Source: CAYMAI01 sp964388445 (GTDB lineage: Bacteria > 4484-113 > JAGGVC01). From it: a stretch of 64,000 nucleotides of DNA. Positions 24,485 to 32,067 of the stretch are shown one piece after another. The first letter of the stretch is position 1; the number at the start of each line of letters is the position of its first letter. The stretch spans positions 62,001-126,000 of the forward strand of contig CAYMAI010000001.1 of the NCBI GenBank assembly GCA_964388445.1, in the 5' to 3' direction. The notes under the pieces are model-generated. The model saw only the letters and a program-made list of their open reading frames with translations. It searched no databases and had not been told where the DNA came from. The position numbers were made by a program, and so were the translations under genes.

Positions 24485-24751
24485 TTATCGAATATACATC
24501 CAAGCGTTTGCGAAAAGGTCGGCGGCAAACGCATAGGCGATTTGCCCCATCCAAGGCCCGAAATAAATCAAGGCGAACGCCACCGCGAGAATTTTCGGAA
24601 TAAACGTCAGAGTCGCTTCCTGTATGCTTGTTACGGCCTGCAGGATGCTGACCGCGAACCCGACGGCAAGCGTCAAAATTAAAATCGGCAGGCTAATTTG
24701 AAGCGCCGTCATGACGGCACGCTGCCCGGCACCGAGATACAAGTCGCTCAT
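24485..24751 (-). CDS. fliQ: Flagellar export apparatus protein FliQ
   Basis: 88 residues with two membrane helices; a core component of the flagellar type III export gate. Family sequence: ALQISLPILILTLAVGFAVS and LQAVTSIQEATLTFIPKILA. ATG 24751 is chosen since GAGAGG lies six bases before it; an in-frame TTG at 24757 is less likely. fliR, which usually follows, is not here. It lies 94 bases after fliP. Confidence 0.96.
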   Translation of the reverse strand: MSDLYLGAGQRAVMTALQISLPILILTLAVGFAVSILQAVTSIQEATLTFIPKILAVAFALIYFGPWMGQIAYAFAADLFANAWMYIR

Positions 24752-24845
24752 CTCCAACCTCTCGTTCGTATTGGCGGCGATTGAGGCGGCTCGATATTAT
24801 ACCTTGCGCGGCCGGATTTTGCGCGCGCGCGGGCGTAGCGCACCT

Positions 24846-25655
24846 TCATCCTACATTGAAACTGCGCGCCAAGCTGGCGAAAATCAAATGCCAGCCGTCG
24901 GCCATAATAAACAGAAGCAGTTTGAACGGAAGCGAAATCAGCACGGGCGGAAGCATCAGCATACCCATGCTCATAAGCACGCTCGAAACCACGAGATCTA
25001 TGACGAGGAATGGTATGAAAATAATGAATCCTATTTGAAATGCCGTTTTAAGCTCGCTGATCATAAACGCTGGAATGACGACATAGGTTGGAATGTCGTC
25101 GATTGAACGGACGTTTTCGAGCTTTGCCATCTGCGCGAAAAGCGCCAGGTCTCGTTTTCTGGTTTGAGCGAGCATGAATTTCCGAAGCGGCGCTTCGGCC
25201 TTTTGAATCGCTTCCGCGAATTCTATTTCGCCCTTCAAATAAGGTTGAACGGCCTGCTGATTGACTTGATAATTGACCGGCGCCATCACGAAAAGCGTAA
25301 GAAACAAGGCAAGTCCGATAAGGACTTGATTCGGCGGGGCGTGTTGTGTTCCTAAGGCGCTTCTGAGAAGCGACAAAACGACGATTATCCGCGTGAACGG
25401 CGTAATCATAATCAATAGGGAAGGAGCGAGTGTGATAAGCGTAAGAAGAATCAATATTTGCAGTAATCCGACGACGTCGCCCGGTCCTTCCGCCGTTCCA
25501 ACCTGAAGGTTTACGGACGGCAGCCCCTGCGCGAAAAGCGGCGTCGCATAGCCGGCAAGAAATAAACCCGCCAATATCGCCAGCGAAAATTTATGCCGTT
25601 TTAAGATTCCAGCCGAAAAAGTTTTAAAACGGGATTTTTTATTGATCGGAGTCAT
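24846..25655 (-). CDS. fliP: Flagellar export apparatus protein FliP
   Basis: 269 residues with an N-terminal signal/anchor (HKFSLAILAGLFLAGYATPLFAQ) and the FliP core: APSLLIMITPFTRIIVVLSLLRSALGTQ with PPNQVLIGLALFLTLFVMAPV, and the C-terminal FLVIDLVVSSVLMSMGMLMLPP with SLPFKLLLFIMADGW. FliP pentamers build the export channel with FliQ and FliR. Its 5' end overlaps fliO by 17 bases. Confidence 0.97.
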   Translation of the reverse strand: MTPINKKSRFKTFSAGILKRHKFSLAILAGLFLAGYATPLFAQGLPSVNLQVGTAEGPGDVVGLLQILILLTLITLAPSLLIMITPFTRIIVVLSLLRSALGTQHAPPNQVLIGLALFLTLFVMAPVNYQVNQQAVQPYLKGEIEFAEAIQKAEAPLRKFMLAQTRKRDLALFAQMAKLENVRSIDDIPTYVVIPAFMISELKTAFQIGFIIFIPFLVIDLVVSSVLMSMGMLMLPPVLISLPFKLLLFIMADGWHLIFASLARSFNVG

Positions 25656-26310
25656 CGCCTGCTCCTTTCATTTTTCTGCGCATCTCGCTCAGCTTTTCTT
25701 CGAACAATCCCGTTACGCTTTCCTCTTCCAATCCTTCCGCTTCGGCTGCACCCGTCATGCCTTCATCGCCGCCAAGCTCGGTTGCCGGAAATCTGTCGAG
25801 CGCAGTAATTCCGGCGGAGGAAACACCTAGCAAAATCATCCGGTTTCCCGCTTTTAAAAGCACCGCCTGTTTGCCTGCGCCGAGAGAAATCGTCTCGATT
25901 ATTTTAAGCTGGCGTCCCGCAGTAAAAACCGTGCCGGATTTTGTGAACCTCTTCGCCGCCCATACGGCAACGAACAAAAGCCCGAGTACGAACAAAGCGC
26001 CAGCCGTAGCTCTCCAAGGGCTGAATGTTTCTATCTTCGTATCGGGCAAATCTGGCGGCAAATAATCGTCCTGAAACACCCGCTCATCGCCAGTAGCTGG
26101 CAGCACATCAGTTTCTGCAGATTCCGCCGCGGATTCCTCATCCGGCGCGGCCGTTTCGGAGTCGGTTGAAGGCTCCTCCTCCTGAGCGAATGCCAAACTG
26201 GAGAGAATTGTTGACAACTGTTGAGGATTGTTGAAAATTTGCGGTGTTTGCGCGCTTAATGAAAGCGTCATGGCAAAAGAAATACACGCCGTAATTAAAA
26301 AGCGACGCAC
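25639..26310 (-). CDS. fliO: FliO-like flagellar biosynthesis protein
   Basis: 223 residues from GTG 26310, which has GGGAG six bases upstream; an in-frame TTG at 26325 is the alternative. A signal peptide, an acidic disordered stretch (EEEPSTDSETAAPDEESAAES), one membrane helix (TAGALFVLGLLFVAVWAAKRF) and a small basic domain (QLKIIETISLGAGKQAVLLK) make up the FliO plan. FliO assists FliP assembly. The C-terminus adds 50 acidic residues. Position upstream of fliP and overlap support the assignment. Confidence 0.88.
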   Translation of the reverse strand: MRRFLITACISFAMTLSLSAQTPQIFNNPQQLSTILSSLAFAQEEEPSTDSETAAPDEESAAESAETDVLPATGDERVFQDDYLPPDLPDTKIETFSPWRATAGALFVLGLLFVAVWAAKRFTKSGTVFTAGRQLKIIETISLGAGKQAVLLKAGNRMILLGVSSAGITALDRFPATELGGDEGMTGAAEAEGLEEESVTGLFEEKLSEMRRKMKGAGDDSDQ

Positions 26311-26339
26311 AGAACGCTCCCGCAATAGGATGACGGCGA

Positions 26340-26370
26340 ATTATATCATATAGCGTGCAACCGAGGTCAA
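26340..26370 (-). promoter_or_regulatory. Promoter for fliO-fliP-fliQ
   Basis: Minus strand: TTGACC, 19-base spacer ending in TGA, then TATAAT, i.e. an extended -10 box with a spaced -35. It lies in the 74-base gap after fliY, 30 bases before the fliO start, so the export genes can be transcribed separately from fliM-fliY. Confidence 0.55.
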
Positions 26371-26384
26371 TACAAACTTGAATT

Positions 26385-27398
26385 CTAGTCGGGCTGGCTC
26401 ATCGTAAGCTGTTGAAGCCGTTCTTCGGGCGTTAGTATGGAGGAAATCCGGACACCGAAATTTTCATCGATAACGACAACTTCGCCTTTGGCGAAATACT
26501 TGCCGTTTATAAGTAAATCCACGGGCTCTCCGGCGAGCTTATCAAGCGTAATTAAAGAACCTTGCCCGTACTCCAGCACTTGTTTTATGGGCACTCGCGC
26601 CCTGCCTAGCAAAACCGTCAAGCTGAGCGGAACATCCAGTAAGACATCGATGTTCCTCGGCGAATGTGTTACCTTTCGGTCCGGCAATTCCGAAAACTGC
26701 GCCGGCCTATAAGTAACTTCCGGTTCCGGCATTGTGAGATCGCGCAGCGGGTCGAAATCGTCGCCCCCGACGCCTGCGCCGCCGAATTCGGATTCGGCCT
26801 GGCTCTGCGAATATGCGCCCGCCACCGCCGCTCCGATAATTATTCTAATGTTCCATCGTTCTTCACTATCCACGGAAAAATTCGCGGTAGTGAAGATTAA
26901 ATCTCCGGAAATCGCCGAAGCTATGGCGGACGAGTGCCCGGTTTCGTACGGCGACACCGGAGTAACCTGCGTGTCTTCGTTTCCGGTAAAACCGATTCCG
27001 ACGCGGCCAAGGATTTGCCCCACTATTTCGCCGGTCGCGGTAAGCCGCATTTCCCCGATCGGTTTATCCAAGTCTTCGTCCATCGGCTGACCCGTTATCA
27101 CGTTTGCGATTTTTTTGACTACCGGGGATTCGAGCGCCAAAAAAGCCGGCCGGCTTTCGTCCATCGGTATCGTCGTGCCGAACACCACATCCGAAGATGA
27201 AAGCAGCGCGTCTAGTTCCGAGCTTTTCGCAGGTACAATATCCATCCCTTCGAACGCGCACCTTACGCCGATAATCGCGGATATAATCGACGCGACGCCG
27301 TCCAGTGTTTTCGACATTACGGGTTTAAGCGCCTGAATTTTTTCGCCAATTCCGCCGCCCATGCCTGTCTGATTTTGAAAATCGCTAGACGCGCACAT
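26385..27398 (-). CDS. fliY: Flagellar motor switch protein FliY (CheC-like plus FliN domain)
   Basis: 337 residues. The C-terminal 80 residues are a FliN/SpoA domain: IDVLLDVPLSLTVLLGRARVP, IKQVLEYGQGSLITLDKLAG and GKYFAKGEVVVIDENFGVRI. The N-terminal 200 residues resemble CheC/CheX-type domains (VVFGTTIPMDESRPAFLAL, LTATGEIVGQILGRVGIGF). The Glu-x2-Asn motif of CheC phosphatases appears as Glu-x2-Gly in GEIVG, so CheY-P phosphatase activity is doubtful. Acts in the C-ring at the base of the flagellum. Overlaps fliM by 14 bases. Confidence 0.92.
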   Translation of the reverse strand: MCASSDFQNQTGMGGGIGEKIQALKPVMSKTLDGVASIISAIIGVRCAFEGMDIVPAKSSELDALLSSSDVVFGTTIPMDESRPAFLALESPVVKKIANVITGQPMDEDLDKPIGEMRLTATGEIVGQILGRVGIGFTGNEDTQVTPVSPYETGHSSAIASAISGDLIFTTANFSVDSEERWNIRIIIGAAVAGAYSQSQAESEFGGAGVGGDDFDPLRDLTMPEPEVTYRPAQFSELPDRKVTHSPRNIDVLLDVPLSLTVLLGRARVPIKQVLEYGQGSLITLDKLAGEPVDLLINGKYFAKGEVVVIDENFGVRISSILTPEERLQQLTMSQPD

Positions 27399-28386
27399 CT
27401 TTTAGTTTCTCCTCAGGATTAACGATTATCCTCGATACGAGCGCTGCGGCCGCTCCGTTACTTAGCCCCGGCGTTGCGGAAAATTTCACTCTGTCCCCGA
27501 CAAGCACATCCAATTCGTCCGCAATTTTCGACTCCAGCCTGATTATGTCACCCTTGTCGAGTTCGAGAATATCTCCGAAATTGAGTTGCGCCCGCCCCAA
27601 AATAACTTCGATGTTGACTCTGGTTTCGCGAAGCGCGCCGAGAAGCAGCGCCCGGCTTTCTTCCGTCGCGCCGCGTCCTGACGCAAACAGGAATTGCTGA
27701 GTCAGGTGGGCAAGAACCGGTTCGAGTACGACGTACGGATAGCAAATGTTAATCACGCCGGTCAAATCGCCGATTTTGGCTTCCAGCGATAGCAGAAGCA
27801 CCATATCGCTGGGCGGAACGATTTGTACGAACATCGGGTTGCTTTCCACCGAAACCATTTCGGGATAGAACTCGGTCATGCTAATCCAGGCTTCTTTGAG
27901 AAAAACCAGCGCTTCTTCCACGAGAGTGGTTACGATTCGCTTTTCAATGTCGGTAAGCTCGCGCATCCGCTGATTTGCGCTTCCATGTCCGCCGAGTAGC
28001 CGGTCGATCATGGGAAACGCGATTGCCGGCGAAAACTCGATTATCGCCCGCCCTTCGAGGGGAGGCAGTCCGAATATGCAAATAACCGATGGGTCGGGCA
28101 TGGATAACAGGAATTCCTGATAGGTAAGCTGGTCCACGCTCACGACGCTCATACTGACAAGGTTGCGAAGCATTCCCGAAAGCGAACTCGCCCAAAGCCT
28201 GCCGAAAGTTTCGTGAAGCATTTGCAAAGTGCGCAGCTGCTCTTTGCTGAATTTATCCGGCCGCTTGAAGTCGTAAAGCCGTGCCGATGAATCGCCTTCC
28301 GAGCGGGAGTCCGTTTGAGTCAAGTCGCCGGCGTCGAGAGCGTTTAGCAGCGAATCGATTTCGTCTTGAGAAAGTATATCCGTCAA
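27385..28386 (-). CDS. fliM: Flagellar motor switch protein FliM
   Basis: 333 residues, full length. The N-terminus LSQDEIDSLLNAL is the CheY-P docking helix; the middle domain contains GHGSANQRMRELTDIEKRIV with the GGxG loop; the C-terminal SpoA domain includes VILGRAQLNFGDILELDKGD. TTG start overlapping the flbD stop by 4 bases. Together with FliY it forms the rotor C-ring that reverses the motor. Confidence 0.97.
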   Translation of the reverse strand: MTDILSQDEIDSLLNALDAGDLTQTDSRSEGDSSARLYDFKRPDKFSKEQLRTLQMLHETFGRLWASSLSGMLRNLVSMSVVSVDQLTYQEFLLSMPDPSVICIFGLPPLEGRAIIEFSPAIAFPMIDRLLGGHGSANQRMRELTDIEKRIVTTLVEEALVFLKEAWISMTEFYPEMVSVESNPMFVQIVPPSDMVLLLSLEAKIGDLTGVINICYPYVVLEPVLAHLTQQFLFASGRGATEESRALLLGALRETRVNIEVILGRAQLNFGDILELDKGDIIRLESKIADELDVLVGDRVKFSATPGLSNGAAAALVSRIIVNPEEKLKDVRV

Positions 28387-28619
28387 TGCCGCTCCTCCGG
28401 TCCCGCCGCATCCGGCTCAATTCCGTCTAACACGCCGACGGTGTGTATCCGCCTGCGGAATTCGACGATCCGCTCGACGATTTCCTTGACCGTTTCCTTC
28501 GCGACTATGGTTTTGCCGTTTGTGAGCCGAATTATCGTATCCGGCGCGGCTTCGACCGATTCGATGAGGTCGCTGTTAAGCACCATAGCGTTGCCGCCAA
28601 GTTTCGTGATTTCGATCAC
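28383..28619 (-). CDS. flbD: FlbD-like flagellar protein
   Basis: 78 residues: IEITKLGGNAMVLNSDLIES followed by TIIRLTNGKTIVAKETVKEIVERI. This small protein, common between flgE and mot/fliL-fliM in many non-enteric flagellar clusters, has no defined biochemical role. It starts with GTG six bases after a TATAAT box, with no ribosome-binding site, and its stop overlaps the fliM start. motA, motB and fliL, which often stand between flbD and fliM, are absent. Confidence 0.9.
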   Translation of the reverse strand: MIEITKLGGNAMVLNSDLIESVEAAPDTIIRLTNGKTIVAKETVKEIVERIVEFRRRIHTVGVLDGIEPDAAGPEERH

Positions 28620-28625
28620 GGCAGG

Positions 28626-28634
28626 ATTATAGCA
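28626..28634 (-). promoter_or_regulatory. Extended -10 promoter of flbD-fliM-fliY (leaderless type)
   Basis: Minus strand: TGC then TATAAT, six bases, then the flbD GTG. The upstream flgE transcript ends at a terminator only 40 bases away, so this promoter is needed for the C-ring genes. Confidence 0.65.
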
Positions 28635-28670
28635 ACTTGCCGCCCGGCTTCCATCGTTGCCCGAAATTTG

Positions 28671-28702
28671 TTAAAAGCCGCCGCAGGTTGCCCCGCGGCG
28701 GC
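28671..28702 (-). terminator. Rho-independent terminator after flgE
   Basis: Minus strand: GCCGCCGC and GCGGCGGC form an 8-pair GC-only stem with a 10-base loop, followed by TTTTAA. It lies 12 bases after the flgE stop and separates the fliK-flgE transcript from flbD. Confidence 0.85.
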
Positions 28703-28713
28703 TTCACTTAAAA

Positions 28714-31005
28714 CTACCGCTTCAGATTTACGATTTCGGTCAGAATTTCGTCCTGCGCCGTAAAGACCCTGCTATTCGCCTGCAGACCGCGCTGGGCGAC
28801 TATCAAGCTCGTAAATTCGAGCGCCAAATCCACGTTCGATTGTTCGAGATAACCGCCGAAAACGCTGCCCGCTCCGCCTGTATTCGGCCGCAATAGCACT
28901 ACTTGGCCGCTGTTCGAAGTTTCTCTAAACGTCGTGTCGCCCACTCGCGAAAGTCCTTCCGGGTTCGTAAATGTTGCGACCGCCAGCATTGCTATGGGCC
29001 TGCGCTGGCCGTTCGAGTAAAAGCCGGTTATCACGCCGTTTTGGTCCGTTTCGAAATCCGTGAGCACGCCCATCGCATATCCATCCTGGAATCTCGCGGC
29101 AGCAGTCGTTTCGCTTGTGAACTGAGTGACGCCGGAAATCGGATTACCCCTTCCGTCGAATATCAGTTGAATGCTTGTCGGCTCCGCTCCTTCCGCGTCG
29201 AACTGTATGGGATTGATGGGATTCGGCACTGTAATTAATCCGGTTTGTCCGAATTCGATTCTTCCGAGGTTGCCCGTGAGAACGATGTGCGGTTCCTTCG
29301 GCAAAATCGCTTCCCAATCCCATACGTTTTCGTTCACGTGAGTAAGCTTGAACGTCAGCTCGTGCGGGTTGCCAAGCGAATCGTAAACGATTCGGCTGGT
29401 CGTATGAATAGCCGCGGTGTTCGTGTTCAAAAACGCTCGACCGGCGGAAAGGTCGTCCACCGACAGAATGACACCCGGAATGAGCGGAAAACTCGCGGTA
29501 ATGCCTTCGATTTGCTGCTGTATGCTGGACAGCTCGCTCGAAACTCCGGCGGGAGAGGTATCTTCCACGAACCGGATGAGCGAAGGCGCGCCGCTCTTCG
29601 GCTGAAAGACGTCTTCGATTTTCGCGTTTATACCGTTGTTGATAGAAATGCCGTTCAGCGGATCTCCATCGCCGTCGGGTATCGAAGAAAAACCGAGCCT
29701 GTCGAAAAGCGTAGGCAAGTTCGGGTTCGCCAGATGGAAAACGTTGTTTTCGCCCTTCAGCTTGTGTGTAATCGTAAGCGTGCCGTTTGCATTCGCGGTT
29801 GCCGTGACGTCTATCGACGGCGTGGCGTTGATAATTTCGGCTATGCGAGCCGCATTGCCCGCAGACGTTCCGGTGTCGCTGAACGAAATACCCGTGCCTG
29901 TACCATCGAGGAAAACGGTAATTCCGTTGATTTCGAATGTGCCCGTCGTTTGCGGTGCGTTCGCCCCGACGCCTACCGAAGTAGTCGTGGTCACTGATGC
30001 AGCTTTGCTTTCCGTCACGCTGATTTGGTGAGTGCCGACCAGAAATTCCCCCGGGTCTGTCGGAGCGGAATAAGTCACGGTTCCCGCCGCAAATCCCGAA
30101 TACGCCGCCGACGTGTCGCCGTCGATTGTAAATTGGCTTCCAGAAAATACCGACTGCACGACTATGTATCCTTCGTTGTTGATGTTCCTTACGGTCGCCT
30201 GCACTACGGTATTCACCGTCGGATCGGCGTTTATCCGGTCCGCGATTTCTTGAGCAAGGTCGAGCGAAGTCGTTCCCGTCATACCCGCGAGGCTAATCGA
30301 ATTTCCTTCGATTACGATGTCTCCCACGCCCGCATACGAGGTCGCGTCGACGGCCGCGCCTGCCACCGCGATTGCAAACGGCCTTGCCGCGCCGCTTGCC
30401 GTGGTTATGCCGGTCGAGCCGAAGCTAAGCGTGGCTTGGTCAACGCTGCCGTATCTGTCGCTTGCCGCGTTCAAATTGCTCGCGAAGGTCATTTCGCGCG
30501 TGGCTCTCGCCTGCAGTTTTTGGCCGAAGTTTATGACGATGTCGCCGATGCCGCTGTTAGGGCTGATGTTAAGCCCGTCCGGCGTTACTTCGTTGAAACC
30601 CTGCACGCGAAATCCGTTGTTCGCCACGAGCGCGCCGGATGCATCGACTCCGAAATCGCCGGCACGCGAAAAGAGCAGGGTGTTGCCGCTCGAAAGGACG
30701 AAAAATCCCTGACCGTTTATCGCAAAGTCCGTCGAGCGATTCGTGTTCTCGAGCGTGCTTTGCCCGACGATGCTGTGGATTGCGGCGATAGATGCGCCTA
30801 GTCCTTTCTGCACGGGGTTAGTACCGCCGAGTGCGCCTTGCGGTGCGGACGCGCCGCGCAGAGTTTGCGCAAGAAGTTCGGCGAATATGACCGTGCTTGC
30901 CTTATATCCCGCGGTGTTGATATTCGCGATGTTAGAAGCGATAAGGTCCATCTTGATTTGCTGATTGCGAAGACCGCCCGCCGCCGTGAAAAATGCGCTT
31001 GTCAT
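28714..31005 (-). CDS. flgE: Flagellar hook protein FlgE
   Basis: 763 residues, long for FlgE (about 400 in enterics) but within the range of spirochaete and deep-branching lineages, where the surface domain is expanded. N-terminal rod-type motif: AAGGLRNQQIKMDLIASNIANINTAGYKAS-type sequence (in two contiguous parts, ending NTAGYKA) and the FAINGQGFFVL strand; C-terminal LEQSNVDLALEFTSLIVAQRGLQ helix ends in TEIVNLKR. Forms the hook that joins the flagellar rod to the filament. Preceded by an AGGAGGG ribosome-binding site and a structured leader, and followed by a terminator. Confidence 0.97.
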   Translation of the reverse strand: MTSAFFTAAGGLRNQQIKMDLIASNIANINTAGYKASTVIFAELLAQTLRGASAPQGALGGTNPVQKGLGASIAAIHSIVGQSTLENTNRSTDFAINGQGFFVLSSGNTLLFSRAGDFGVDASGALVANNGFRVQGFNEVTPDGLNISPNSGIGDIVINFGQKLQARATREMTFASNLNAASDRYGSVDQATLSFGSTGITTASGAARPFAIAVAGAAVDATSYAGVGDIVIEGNSISLAGMTGTTSLDLAQEIADRINADPTVNTVVQATVRNINNEGYIVVQSVFSGSQFTIDGDTSAAYSGFAAGTVTYSAPTDPGEFLVGTHQISVTESKAASVTTTTSVGVGANAPQTTGTFEINGITVFLDGTGTGISFSDTGTSAGNAARIAEIINATPSIDVTATANANGTLTITHKLKGENNVFHLANPNLPTLFDRLGFSSIPDGDGDPLNGISINNGINAKIEDVFQPKSGAPSLIRFVEDTSPAGVSSELSSIQQQIEGITASFPLIPGVILSVDDLSAGRAFLNTNTAAIHTTSRIVYDSLGNPHELTFKLTHVNENVWDWEAILPKEPHIVLTGNLGRIEFGQTGLITVPNPINPIQFDAEGAEPTSIQLIFDGRGNPISGVTQFTSETTAAARFQDGYAMGVLTDFETDQNGVITGFYSNGQRRPIAMLAVATFTNPEGLSRVGDTTFRETSNSGQVVLLRPNTGGAGSVFGGYLEQSNVDLALEFTSLIVAQRGLQANSRVFTAQDEILTEIVNLKR

Positions 31006-31135
31006 ACCGTAAACCCTCCTCTGGTTTTGTATGAAAATACTTCAAACAACGGAAGGCGGATGCTTCGGTCGTTCCGCATCCTTGCGTCCTGCAAACTGCC
31101 GGTCCTGCATTTTCCTTCCGGTTCAATCGAATCTC
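31006..31135 (-). promoter_or_regulatory. GGA-rich structured leader upstream of flgE
   Basis: The 130 bases between the upstream flagellar gene and flgE contain no promoter I can see. On the minus strand they hold a GGATGC/GCATCC hairpin with a 12-base loop, two GCAGGAC copies 15 bases apart, a CAAGGATG element and several further GGA triplets, ending in the AGGAGGG ribosome-binding site. This resembles a CsrA-bound leader, but only by motif. Confidence 0.35.
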
Positions 31136-31534
31136 CTAGCCGAAAACTGCACTGTCTATGTTCGTAACCACGCGCTCATCGAGACCGTCCCTTTCGAAGG
31201 CGGTTACGACCGTTCGGGTTGGCACATTGACGATAAGAGCAAATTCATCCATCAAAATCAAGCTGTCGCGCCCGCCTTTTTTTTGCGCCAAATCGACGGC
31301 GTTCGCAAGCCTTTCGCCGCGCTCTTGGCTAATCTCGATTCCGCGGCTAACGAGCCTGCGCTGTGCGTGCGCGCTGAATTTCACTTCCTTTTTTTCCGAT
31401 AGGGCATCGGACAAATATTCCGCAAATACCCTTTTGCCGAATTGCGATTCGGTTCCGTTAGGACGTCCTTCGCTCCGGTCAACCGGACGGCTAGGTCCTA
31501 CGGGCGGAACAAGTGGCGAAATTTTGTCGACCAT
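31136..31534 (-). CDS. Flagellar operon protein (TIGR02530 type)
   Basis: 132 residues. The core EVKFSAHAQRRLVSRGIEISQ, then GRDSLILMDEFALIVNVPTRTVVTAFERD matches the small protein regularly found between flgD and flgE in Firmicutes and other phyla. The function is not established; by position it may assist hook assembly. The N-terminal 40 residues are Pro/Arg-rich and disordered-looking. It starts 12 bases after the flgD stop. Confidence 0.88.
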   Translation of the reverse strand: MVDKISPLVPPVGPSRPVDRSEGRPNGTESQFGKRVFAEYLSDALSEKKEVKFSAHAQRRLVSRGIEISQERGERLANAVDLAQKKGGRDSLILMDEFALIVNVPTRTVVTAFERDGLDERVVTNIDSAVFG

Positions 31535-31546
31535 TGGGCTAACTCC

Positions 31547-32056
31547 TTATGCCGCCTGTCCGGTTTCTCCGCCGGGCGCGGTCTCGCCGCCACCCGCCGG
31601 TTCATCGGTTCTGACGCTGGTTACTTGATTGAGCAGCAAAAGCCTGTCCCCAATGTGAAGCGTGACAACGCCGTCGATCACCTCGATCCAATCCACCTTG
31701 CCGGTTATGACTTGCGCGTTGGCATCGACCCCTTCGACCCATCTGCCCATCAGGTTGTTTGCTTGAATCAAATCTTGATTGGCCATGAATTGCTGAAAAG
31801 TTGTGTTGAGCTCGATCATTTGCTGGACGCTGTTCAGCTGGGCAAGTTGAGACAACAGACCGGTCGAATCCATCGGCTTCAAGGGATCCTGCTGCTTCAT
31901 TTGCTCTATCATAAGCTTGAGGAACATGTCCTTTTCGCTGACTTCTTTCGGCCCGTTAGCGAATTTCGGCCCTTCCGCGCCCGTGAAATAAGTGGTTCCG
32001 TCCGGCTTCTCAACCGAGTTACCTGTGCTTTGACTAATACTTCTGATTAAATCCAT
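31547..32056 (-). CDS. flgD: Hook-capping protein FlgD
   Basis: 169 residues. The capping-domain signature KDMFLKLMIEQMKQQDPLKPMDSTGLLSQLAQ (split here for length: KDMFLKLMIEQMKQQDPL and DSTGLLSQLAQLNSV) is exact for the family. FlgD caps the growing hook and directs FlgE assembly. ATG 32056 is chosen for GGAG six bases upstream; in-frame starts at 32068 and 32071 overlap the fliK stop. The usual C-terminal Ig-like region is reduced to about 60 residues plus a Gly/Glu tail. Confidence 0.95.
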   Translation of the reverse strand: MDLIRSISQSTGNSVEKPDGTTYFTGAEGPKFANGPKEVSEKDMFLKLMIEQMKQQDPLKPMDSTGLLSQLAQLNSVQQMIELNTTFQQFMANQDLIQANNLMGRWVEGVDANAQVITGKVDWIEVIDGVVTLHIGDRLLLLNQVTSVRTDEPAGGGETAPGGETGQAA

Positions 32057-32067
32057 ATTCGTCTCCA

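Noticed and set aside
29245..29997. 250-codon plus-strand frame opposite flgE
   Set aside because: Entirely within the conserved hook gene, composed of Arg/Val-rich sequence; a by-product of the codon bias of the other strand.
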